From an uncultured Porphyromonadaceae bacterium (GTDB taxonomy: Bacteria; Bacteroidota; Bacteroidia; Bacteroidales; Muribaculaceae), in assembly GCA_900554265.1 (NCBI GenBank), contig USGZ01000111.1, positions 1 to 6,277 on the forward strand: a stretch of DNA of 6,277 bases. The letters run 5' to 3'. The notes under the pieces were generated by a model. It had not been told where the DNA came from, did no database searches, and saw only the letters and a program-made list of their open reading frames with translations. Below, piece after piece: positions 1 through 6,164 of the stretch (its first letter is position 1; every line of letters begins with the position of its first letter). The translations under genes and the position numbers were made by a program.

Positions 1-862
1 TGTTGTCGTATTGGCTGATGTAGCCCTTTGAGAAATCGAAACGCACCTTCTCCGGTCCCTTGCTCATCTCGAAGTACTGTTTGAGCAGCTCCTCGTTGGT
101 AGCCTGCGGGCTCTCGCTGGAAAACCATCTGTCGATGGTGCCGGCAAGGTCTTCGTGGCCCGGGGCGACGGCCCAGGCGGCCCGCTGCGGGCCCGAGACT
201 TCAAGGCCGATGTCCAGGTCCGGGTAGTAGGTCTGGTTGAGGCGCGCGATGTCGCTGTCGACTACTGTAAGCGGTATCTCGCCGTCGGAAACCATGCGGA
301 TGAGGTCCTCGGTGATGATGGAGTCGGCGTCGACTTCGCGTATGCCTATGCCTCCGCCAAGCTCGGCGTCGAGGTTCCGCAGGCGCCGCAGGTACTTGCT
401 GTCGCTCTCGACGTAGACGTCCTGCCCGATAAGTTCGGTGACGTCGGTAATCACGGGCCGGCCCTGCGATTTGGGCTGCACGAGCACCTGGGTGGTAATC
501 ACCTCCGGGCCGCAGGGAACGACGTACTGGCGGTAATGCGCCGTGATGGGCACCTGGTAGGCGATTAGGTCAACCTTGCCCGAGTCCAGCATGGCCACTG
601 CCTCCGTAAGCGAGGGAGCCACGGCCAGGTCCAGCACCATGCCGGTCTGGCGCGCCAGACTGTCGACAAGGATATAGTCATATCCCATCGGCTCGCCGCG
701 GTAGATGAAGTATGAGGTCGGGCCGTAGAGAGTCACGGCGCGGAGGGTATCCGGAGCGGTCGTGTCCGGAGCTGTTTCGGTCTGTCGCGTCCCGCCGCCG
801 GAGCCGCAGCTCCAGCCCAGGACAGACATCAGCGACAACGCGAGATATATGAACTTACGCAT
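1..862 (-). CDS. MltF-type lipoprotein (solute-binding domain; C-terminus beyond window)
   Basis: Partial gene: 287 codons are visible and the frame is still open at base 1. The product has a hydrophobic leader (residues 4-17) ending in a Cys at 19 (GWSC), then a Gly/Ser/Thr-rich linker, so it is probably an exported lipoprotein, although the lipobox is not canonical. Residues about 41-265 resemble a family 3 solute-binding domain; GEPMGYDY (57-63) and VDLIAYQVPIT (97-107) are typical of the N-terminal half of MltF, a membrane-bound lytic transglycosylase that cleaves peptidoglycan glycan strands. The visible end, KGYISQYDN, is where Bacteroidota homologues pass into the SLT catalytic domain, which would lie beyond the window, so catalytic activity cannot be judged. 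The ATG at 862-860 is the only ATG in this frame after the in-frame purM stop. There is no clear Shine-Dalgarno sequence. It lies 60 bases after purM with no visible promoter, so it is probably the fifth gene of the operon. A bare solute-binding lipoprotein is the alternative. Confidence 0.82.
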   Translation of the reverse strand, partial: MRKFIYLALSLMSVLGWSCGSGGGTRQTETAPDTTAPDTLRAVTLYGPTSYFIYRGEPMGYDYILVDSLARQTGMVLDLAVAPSLTEAVAMLDSGKVDLIAYQVPITAHYRQYVVPCGPEVITTQVLVQPKSQGRPVITDVTELIGQDVYVESDSKYLRRLRNLDAELGGGIGIREVDADSIITEDLIRMVSDGEIPLTVVDSDIARLNQTYYPDLDIGLEVSGPQRAAWAVAPGHEDLAGTIDRWFSSESPQATNEELLKQYFEMSKGPEKVRFDFSKGYISQYDN

Positions 863-922
863 CTGCGGGCTAATATTCTGAGTCTTTTGGTCGACCTGCC
901 GGAAGGAGCCCGCGCCGCAGCA

Positions 923-2089
923 TCAGTATTCGATGGTGCCGTAAGGAGTCTGAAGAGTCACGCTCTTTTTTTCGGCGGCTTCTACTCGCCCTACGACTTT
1001 GGCTTCGACTCCGAAGGACTTCGCGATTGCGATGATTCCTTCGGCCGCGTCGGGCCGGCAGTAGATTTCGAAGCGGTGGCCCATGTTGAATACGCGGTAC
1101 ATCTCGGCCGGCTCGGCACCGCTCTGGCGCCTGATGAGCTCGAACAGCGGGGGAACCTCGAACAGGTTATCCTTAATAACGTGGAGATGCTCTATAAAGT
1201 TCAGCACCTTGCCCTGTGCGCCTCCCGAGCAGTGAATCATGCCGTGGACGGCCGGACGGAATGATCCGAGGACAGCCTTGACAACCGGGGCATAGGTGCG
1301 GGTGGGCGAGAGTACAAGCTTGCCGGCGTTGACGGGCGAGCCGGGCACGGCGTCGGTCAGTTCGAGCGAGCCGCAGTAGACCACCTCCTGGGGCAGGCCG
1401 TTGTCGTAGGTCTCAGGGTAGCGCTCGCCGACGGCCTTGCAGAATACGTCGTGGCGCGCCGAGGTCAGGCCGTTGGAGCCCATGCCCCCGTTGTAGGCGC
1501 TCTCGAAGTTTGCCTGGCCGTAGCTGGCAAGACCTACGATTACGTCGCCAGCGGCGATGTTCGAGTTGTCGATCACGTCCTTGCGCGCCATGCGGCAGGT
1601 CACGGTGCTGTCGACGATGATGGTGCGGACGAGATCGCCGACGTCGGCCGTCTCGCCGCCGGTGGTGTGGACAGTCACGCCGTGGCGCGCGAGTTCGGCG
1701 CAGAGTTCCTCGGTGCCGTTGATGATGGCCGAAATCACTTCGCCGGGTATCAGGCGCTTGTTGCGGCCTATGGTGCTCGACAGAAGAATGTTGTCCGTGG
1801 CGCCGACGCACAGCAGGTCGTCGATGTTCATTATCAGGGCGTCCTGGGCGATGCCTTTCCATACGCTCAGGTCGCCGGTCTCGCGCCAGTAGGCATAGGC
1901 CAGTGAGCTTTTGGTTCCGGCGCCGTCGGCGTGCATGATGTTGCACATCTCGGGGTCTCCGCCGAGATAGTCGGGGATGATTTTGCAGAAAGCGCCGGGG
2001 AATATGCCCTTGTCGATGTTCCTGATGGCGTTGTGGACGTCCTCTTTTGTCGCCGACACGCCGCGCATTGCGTAGGAGCCTTGTTTCAT
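923..2089 (-). CDS. purM: Phosphoribosylformylglycinamidine cyclo-ligase (AIR synthetase), Bacteroidota type
   Basis: A 388-residue cytosolic enzyme of de novo purine synthesis that closes the imidazole ring: FGAM + ATP gives AIR + ADP + Pi. Visible family motifs, in order: DGAGTK (55-60, the DGVGTK motif), NIDDLLCVGA (88-97), GGETADVGD (144-152), GSNGLTS (204-210), SPTRTY (261-266), SGGAQGK (288-294) and MYRVFNMGHR (330-339). The order fits the N-terminal AIRS domain followed by the C-terminal AIRS_C domain. It is about 40 residues longer than the E. coli enzyme, with an altered N-terminus (RGVSATKEDVHNAIRNID), an inserted loop before GSNG and a C-terminal tail after residue 370. This matches my recollection of Bacteroides PurM almost throughout, so the length is a lineage trait. 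The ATG at 2089-2087 has a weak AAGG about 5 bases upstream. It starts 33 bases after the antiporter gene, and no promoter is seen in that gap. An AIR synthase-related paralogue is possible but less likely. Confidence 0.93.
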   Translation of the reverse strand: MKQGSYAMRGVSATKEDVHNAIRNIDKGIFPGAFCKIIPDYLGGDPEMCNIMHADGAGTKSSLAYAYWRETGDLSVWKGIAQDALIMNIDDLLCVGATDNILLSSTIGRNKRLIPGEVISAIINGTEELCAELARHGVTVHTTGGETADVGDLVRTIIVDSTVTCRMARKDVIDNSNIAAGDVIVGLASYGQANFESAYNGGMGSNGLTSARHDVFCKAVGERYPETYDNGLPQEVVYCGSLELTDAVPGSPVNAGKLVLSPTRTYAPVVKAVLGSFRPAVHGMIHCSGGAQGKVLNFIEHLHVIKDNLFEVPPLFELIRRQSGAEPAEMYRVFNMGHRFEIYCRPDAAEGIIAIAKSFGVEAKVVGRVEAAEKKSVTLQTPYGTIEY

Positions 2090-2122
2090 TGTGGCCTTGG
2101 TCTATGTTTGTGACTTATCTGT

Positions 2123-4327
2123 TTATTTGAGTTTCGCGAGTTTTTTCGGGTCCCCGACGAGCCAGACGATGTCGCCGGCCCGGAAAACGAGGCCGGGCGA
2201 CGAGTCGATGTGTTCCTCCCCGCGGTCGACCGCCACGACCAGTGCCTCGTAGTTCTCTCGTACGGAGCTGCTGGTGGCAGTGTGGTTAATTAGCGGTGAT
2301 TCGGAGGAGAGGAGTATGCTGGTGAGGATGATGTCCGAAACATCGGGCGCGTCGGTGACGGCGTCAGGCTCGCGCTCGAGTCTGGGCAGGATTTCTTCGA
2401 TTTGCGCGTCGGTGCCGATTACGGACACCGTGTCGCCGGGATAGAGACGCTCACGGCCGCCGGGGATGGCTATGTAACTCTGTCCCCGCTGGATGCCTAC
2501 GATGTTGACGCCGAACTTGTTGCGCAGGTTGCTGTCCATCAGCCGCTCGCCCGCGAAAGGCGAGCCGGCGCCTACGGTGATGAAGGCCTGGTGCAGGTCG
2601 TGGACAACGGCGTTGTGCTTGCCGCTACGCCGAAGTTCGCGCTCGTTGAGGTTGTCCATGAACTTGCGTTCCATGCGCTTCATGGCGCGCCGCAGGCCGC
2701 GCGAGGAGAAAAGTATCAGAAGCAGGATTATGGCGCCGACAACCGCCAGGCTTGTCCGCGCCGAATAGTACATGGATATCGTCTTCACTATCAGCACAAC
2801 GGCGATGATGAAGCGGAAGATTGTCAGGACGATGCGCGGAACCAGCATGCCCCGCGACAGACTCCCGTCGCTGTTGCGGACGCCGGCAACCGGAAGTATC
2901 AGAGCCAGCAGAAAGGGCGCCATGAAGGCCAGCACTGCCGCCAGCGAGGCCACGCGGTACCAGCCCGGAATAAGCTCCTGAAGCTTAGGAGCGAGAACAG
3001 TGTCGCCAAGCCACATGATGCCCGCAAGGATAATTACGTAAAGTACGGTGCGCCAGAGGTAACGTTTTATCATGCGGCCCCAGGGGTGCCCCGCGGCGTG
3101 TTCGTGATCGGCTTCCTCCTGGTAGCGGTCGATTAGGAAGTGAAGCCGCCGCGGCAGGTGCTTCTCGACCCACTCGTAGGCAGGCTCGGACATTTTGATG
3201 AAGTAGGGCGTGGTGAAGGTCGTGATGACCGAAACTGCCACGACGATGGGGTAGAGCGACGGGATAAGCACCCCGAGGCTCAGGCCCAGGTTGGCGATGA
3301 TGAAGGCGAACTCGCCGATCTGAGTCAGCGAGAAACCGCTGCGGATCGCTACCTGGAGGCTCTGGCCGGTGACGAGCATGCCGAAGGTACCGAACACTAT
3401 CATACCCACGATTACCGTAGCCGACAGGATGATGATCGGCAGCCAGTACTCGGCAAGTATGGACGGCTGCACCATCATGCCTACCGAGATGAAGAACACC
3501 GAGCCGAAGAGGTCCTTTACGGGCGCGGTAACGTGCTCGATGCGTTCGGCGTAGCTCGTGCCGGCGAGTATCGAGCCCATCACGAAGGCTCCCAGGGCCA
3601 TCGAGAAGCCGCACATCACCGAGAACACCGCCATGCCGAGGCACAGCCCCATCGACACCACCAGCAGCGTCTCGCTGTTGAGGTAGCGTCGGATGCCGCC
3701 GAGAAGAGAGGGCAAAACGTAGACCCCGACGAGTATCCATATCGCAAGGAAAAACACCAGTTTGCCGATGCTGAACAGCAGCGCCGTGCCTTCGACGCTC
3801 TGATTGACGGCTATAGACGAAAGTATCACCATCATCAGCACGGCGAACAGGTCCTCTACTACAAGCACTGCCAGTACCAGCGAGGCGAACTTCTTCTGCC
3901 GCAGGCCCATGTCGGTGAAGGCTTTGATTATTATGGTGGTCGACGACATCGAGAGCATGCCGCCAAGGAAAAGACTGTTGATGTAGTTGAATTTCAGCAC
4001 GTGGCCCATCAGAAGTCCGGCGCACATCATCCCGGTAACGATAATCAAGGCCGTAACTACCGCCGACCCTCCCGAGCGGATGAGTTTCTTGAAGCTGAAC
4101 TCGAGGCCGAGCGAAAAGAGAAGAATGACAATGCCAATCTGGGCCCAGAAATCGATGTTCTCCTCCGTGGTTACCGAGGGCAGATATTCGAAATGAGGGC
4201 TCGCAAGGAAGCCGGCGACGATATAGCCGAGGACTACCGGCTGCCGGATCCATTTGAACACTACCGTCACCACGGCCCCGAGGAGCAGGATAAAGGCGAG
4301 GTCGGTGATGAGGCTTTCAATATTCAT
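2123..4327 (-). CDS. CPA2/Kef-type cation:proton antiporter with tandem RCK_C-like domains
   Basis: A 734-residue inner-membrane protein predicted to exchange K+ or Na+ for protons. Residues about 1-380 form a Na_H_Exchanger domain of roughly 12 membrane segments. Diagnostic stretches are LLFSLGLEFS (69-78), MLSMSSTTIIIKAF (124-137), VVEDLFAV (156-163) with the ion-binding-type acidic pair Glu158-Asp159, and GFSLTQIGEFAF (331-342). A charged cytosolic linker (380-420) follows, then four more hydrophobic segments (about 424-440, 457-480, 498-518, 524-541), a basic stretch, and two RCK_C/TrkA_C-like units (about 575-650 and 662-732). Each unit ends in the characteristic pattern GD(T/I)V.V(I)G or GDIVWLVG. 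I see no Rossmann-type RCK_N domain and no GxGxxG nucleotide motif, unlike E. coli KefC. The Glu-Asp pair recalls YbaL more than KefC, which has Gln-Asp. The start is 3 bases after the mgtC-like stop, suggesting translational coupling. Ion specificity and the regulatory ligand cannot be read from sequence. Confidence 0.92.
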   Translation of the reverse strand: MNIESLITDLAFILLLGAVVTVVFKWIRQPVVLGYIVAGFLASPHFEYLPSVTTEENIDFWAQIGIVILLFSLGLEFSFKKLIRSGGSAVVTALIIVTGMMCAGLLMGHVLKFNYINSLFLGGMLSMSSTTIIIKAFTDMGLRQKKFASLVLAVLVVEDLFAVLMMVILSSIAVNQSVEGTALLFSIGKLVFFLAIWILVGVYVLPSLLGGIRRYLNSETLLVVSMGLCLGMAVFSVMCGFSMALGAFVMGSILAGTSYAERIEHVTAPVKDLFGSVFFISVGMMVQPSILAEYWLPIIILSATVIVGMIVFGTFGMLVTGQSLQVAIRSGFSLTQIGEFAFIIANLGLSLGVLIPSLYPIVVAVSVITTFTTPYFIKMSEPAYEWVEKHLPRRLHFLIDRYQEEADHEHAAGHPWGRMIKRYLWRTVLYVIILAGIMWLGDTVLAPKLQELIPGWYRVASLAAVLAFMAPFLLALILPVAGVRNSDGSLSRGMLVPRIVLTIFRFIIAVVLIVKTISMYYSARTSLAVVGAIILLLILFSSRGLRRAMKRMERKFMDNLNERELRRSGKHNAVVHDLHQAFITVGAGSPFAGERLMDSNLRNKFGVNIVGIQRGQSYIAIPGGRERLYPGDTVSVIGTDAQIEEILPRLEREPDAVTDAPDVSDIILTSILLSSESPLINHTATSSSVRENYEALVVAVDRGEEHIDSSPGLVFRAGDIVWLVGDPKKLAKLK

Positions 4328-4330
4328 CGT

Positions 4331-5053
4331 TCAGAAACTCAGCTGGTTGGCCAGCGAGATGGATTTGGTCGGGTGCAACTTGCGGAGGGTCTCGCAGAGC
4401 TGTATGCTGTCGGTGCAGTCGCGCATTATCACTATCAGGTTCAGTCGCGTCTCGCCGGTGTTGTAGTCGTAGTCTACGAAGTAGTGGTTGAGGACTATCC
4501 TGTTGTCGGCCAGTGTCTTCTCATAGTCTGTGATGTCGGTGAGGATTTCGGATGCGTGAATGCGGATTATGCGGCTTTCAGTGCCGCGGCTCACGCGGTG
4601 CTCGATGCGCTCGAGTTGTACCAGGATGAAGAGTATCAGCGCACAGGCCAGCACGCTCATCCAGTACATCCCCAGGCCCACTGCCATGCCTATGATGGCA
4701 ACCATCCAGATGCCCGCCGCCGTCGTCAGTCCGCGCACGGAGCCTTTCATCTGGATTATGGCGCCAGCACCGAGGAAGCCTACGCCGGAAATAACCTGCG
4801 CGGCGATACGGCCCGGGTCGCCGTTCTTGAGGCCCATGTATTCCTGTGGTACGTAGATGCTCAGTATCATGGCCAGCGTGGCGCCCATGCATATGAGACT
4901 GAATGTGCGCACGCCCGCGCTCTGGCCCTTGCGCTTGCGTTCATAGCCTACCACCGCGCCGAGCAGCATGCTCAGCACAAGCCGGTAGATGCCGCCGGCT
5001 GTGGTGATTTCCGTCGAGTTGACGGAGGCTATGAGGTCGTTGAGCCAGTCCAT
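4331..5053 (-). CDS. MgtC/SapB family membrane protein with C-terminal ACT-like domain
   Basis: A 240-residue protein with about five membrane segments (roughly 22-37, 49-67, 84-104, 107-127, 129-147) and a soluble C-terminal part (about 160-240). The family signature is clear: GYERKRKGQSAGVRT (36-50), VISGVGFLGAGAI (88-100) and VRGLTTAAGIW (106-116). The C-terminal region has the alternating strand/helix pattern of the ACT-like domain known in mycobacterial MgtC. In Salmonella and Mycobacterium, MgtC supports growth at low Mg2+ and survival in macrophages, and Salmonella MgtC inhibits the F-type ATP synthase. It is not an Mg2+ transporter in its own right, and most family members outside pathogens are uncharacterised. 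The gene sits 9 bases after the coiled-coil gene and 3 bases before the antiporter gene, which suggests a joint role in ion or proton balance; this is inference. No Shine-Dalgarno sequence is evident and no Mg2+-sensing leader is visible upstream. Confidence 0.93.
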   Translation of the reverse strand: MDWLNDLIASVNSTEITTAGGIYRLVLSMLLGAVVGYERKRKGQSAGVRTFSLICMGATLAMILSIYVPQEYMGLKNGDPGRIAAQVISGVGFLGAGAIIQMKGSVRGLTTAAGIWMVAIIGMAVGLGMYWMSVLACALILFILVQLERIEHRVSRGTESRIIRIHASEILTDITDYEKTLADNRIVLNHYFVDYDYNTGETRLNLIVIMRDCTDSIQLCETLRKLHPTKSISLANQLSF

Positions 5054-5062
5054 CGCCGGAGC

Positions 5063-6034
5063 TTACTGGAGGGTGAAGTTGCGCGAAGTCAGACGGAAAT
5101 TGTCGGCGAAAAGCTCTACGGTGTAGTCGCCGGCTATCAGCGGCGTGTTCACGTCGTAGTATATCTGTATGCCGCCGATTTCCTCGCCGGCGTATTCGAT
5201 TGTCTTCTTGGCCGTGCATTGTACGGAGCCTCCTTCGAAGTCGAAGCTCCCTCCGCCCTCGAGAAGCTGGCCCGAGGGGCTGACTATGCGCGCGTAGATG
5301 GTCTTCTCGCCTACGGGTGTCGAATTGTTCTGCGGGATGGTGAAGGTGATTAGCAGCTGCTTGGCCTTGCTCACCTTGCGCTCGTGCTTGCCTTTCTTGT
5401 TCAGCGCCGTCAGCGTCAGGCCGGTCACGTTCAGACGCTCGGCCAGCGTCATGCGCTGGGAGAGTTCCTCGTTGCGGCGCGAGGTTTCGCTGACCCGCGA
5501 GTTGAGCTGTTCGTTCTCGCGGCGTATCTGCTGGTTCTCGGTACGCAGGGCCTGGTTTTCCTGGTTCAGGCGGTCGATTTCCTCTACGTAGTGGCGCAGG
5601 AGGTTGCGCAGGGTCGTGATTTCATTGCGCAGGCGCGAGATTTCCGCGGCGCTGCGGCGCTCGCTGCTGGCGAGTTCCTGCTGCAGACGTTCGATTTGCA
5701 CGCGAGCGGCCTCGTACTTGTCGTTGAGTTCGCGCTTTACCGAGTCGTCGACCACCAGCCGGCGCTGATTCTCGAAGGTCGAGAATTCGTCGTTAAGTTC
5801 GCTGTATTCGCGGTCCAGGTCGCGCTGGGCCATTTCGATAAGCAGTTCCTCGTTGGCCTGCTGGGTGGCGTCGGCTGTGCGCTTGGCCTTGATGGCGAAG
5901 AATATCGCGCCGCCGACTATCAGTGCCACTGCGACGATTGCGGCAATCATCAGAGTGGAATTCTTCTTGCGGGGTTTCGGAGAGCGGGAGGGCTCGGAGG
6001 AAGTTGTGTTATTATGTTCCATCGGTTGAGTCAT
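5063..6034 (-). CDS. Unknown membrane-anchored coiled-coil protein with beta-rich C-terminal domain
   Basis: I do not recognise a characterised family. The 323-residue product has a polar N-terminus ending in a basic cluster (KPRKKN, 20-25), one membrane helix (about 27-48), a long charged coiled coil (about 55-200, rich in Glu, Arg, Gln and Asn), and a C-terminal domain (about 200-323) of alternating strands with Gly/Pro/Asn turns, such as KTIYARIVSPSGQ and GDYTVELFADNF. The basic flank predicts N-terminus inside, so the coiled coil and beta domain should face the periplasm. Heptads are uninterrupted from about residue 132 to 195. There is no lipobox, catalytic motif or ATP-binding motif, so coiled-coil-driven labels such as chromosome-partitioning ATPase would be wrong. 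It is the first gene after the promoter and precedes the mgtC-like gene by 9 bases. Start uncertain: Met1 (6034) would have a leader of under 10 bases from the predicted promoter, whereas Met5 (6022) would have about 20. Confidence 0.85.
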   Translation of the reverse strand: MTQPMEHNNTTSSEPSRSPKPRKKNSTLMIAAIVAVALIVGGAIFFAIKAKRTADATQQANEELLIEMAQRDLDREYSELNDEFSTFENQRRLVVDDSVKRELNDKYEAARVQIERLQQELASSERRSAAEISRLRNEITTLRNLLRHYVEEIDRLNQENQALRTENQQIRRENEQLNSRVSETSRRNEELSQRMTLAERLNVTGLTLTALNKKGKHERKVSKAKQLLITFTIPQNNSTPVGEKTIYARIVSPSGQLLEGGGSFDFEGGSVQCTAKKTIEYAGEEIGGIQIYYDVNTPLIAGDYTVELFADNFRLTSRNFTLQ

Positions 6035-6077
6035 TGGAAATTCACCACAAAATTAATCAATCCGCGCCAATTTCCAA
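6034..6077. repeat. Perfect 9-bp inverted repeat around the promoter (candidate operator)
   Basis: TTGGAAATT at 6034-6042 and its exact reverse complement AATTTCCAA at 6069-6077 are separated by 26 bases. One arm overlaps the -33 element and the other covers the predicted transcription start and touches the first start codon; the -7 element lies between them. The arm centres are 35 bases apart. The position suits a repressor site bridging the promoter, but a chance match in AT-rich DNA cannot be excluded. Confidence 0.4.
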
Positions 6078-6078
6078 A
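6048..6078 (-). promoter_or_regulatory. Bacteroidota-type sigma-70 promoter for the five-gene operon
   Basis: Read on the minus strand, TTTG at 6078-6075 is followed after 19 bases by TAATTTTG at 6055-6048. This matches the Bacteroides consensus (-33 TTTG, -7 TAnnTTTG, spacing about 19-21) at every fixed position. Transcription would start at about 6043-6041, very close to the first ATG (6034-6032). It lies just past the terminator of the upstream gene, as expected at a transcription-unit boundary. No comparable match is seen in the gaps before purM or the mltF-like gene. Confidence 0.7.
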
Positions 6079-6100
6079 ATCCTGCGCCATGGACGGACAC

Positions 6101-6140
6101 AAAAAGCCCCGACACGGTTACTTTAAACCTGTGCCGGGGC
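6101..6140 (-). terminator. Intrinsic terminator after the aminotransferase gene
   Basis: On the minus strand, GCCCCGGCACAGGTT (6140-6126) pairs with AACCGTGTCGGGGC (6119-6106). This gives a 14-pair stem with one G-U pair, one bulged A and a 6-base loop, followed at once by five T (6105-6101). It begins 24 bases after the aminotransferase stop codon and ends 22 bases before the -33 element of the next promoter. On the plus strand the stem is followed by GATATGG with no T-run, so it acts in one direction only. Confidence 0.9.
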
Positions 6141-6164
6141 GATATGGTTCAGAATGTTGGATGG

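Noticed and set aside
863..922. Possible hairpin (CTGCGG...CCGGCAG on the minus strand) between purM and the MltF-like gene as a terminator.
   Set aside because: Pairing is short and bulged, and no T-run follows, so it does not qualify as an intrinsic terminator.
2103..2110. TATGTTTG on the plus strand, matching the Bacteroidota -7 pattern TAnnTTTG.
   Set aside because: It would drive transcription antisense to the antiporter gene, no convincing TTTG sits at the right distance upstream, and no plus-strand gene follows.
3140..5353. A very long open frame on the plus strand (about 737 codons) opposite the antiporter, MgtC-like and coiled-coil genes.
   Set aside because: Its codons are in exact register with those of the minus-strand genes. 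It stays open because those genes rarely use TTA, CTA or TCA codons and share one phase. The product is a low-complexity His/Asp/Glu/Arg/Tyr-rich string with no domain, as expected for an antisense shadow.
5063..6034. Reading the coiled-coil protein as an SMC/ParA-like or chromosome-partitioning protein.
   Set aside because: It lacks Walker A/B motifs, has a membrane helix near the N-terminus and its coiled coil is predicted periplasmic; any similarity would come from coiled-coil composition alone.
6064..6092. Direct repeat GCGCCA (6064-6069 and 6084-6089) and a CCATGG palindrome (6087-6092) upstream of the promoter.
   Set aside because: Six-base repeats are expected by chance at this scale, and nothing links their positions to the promoter elements beyond proximity.
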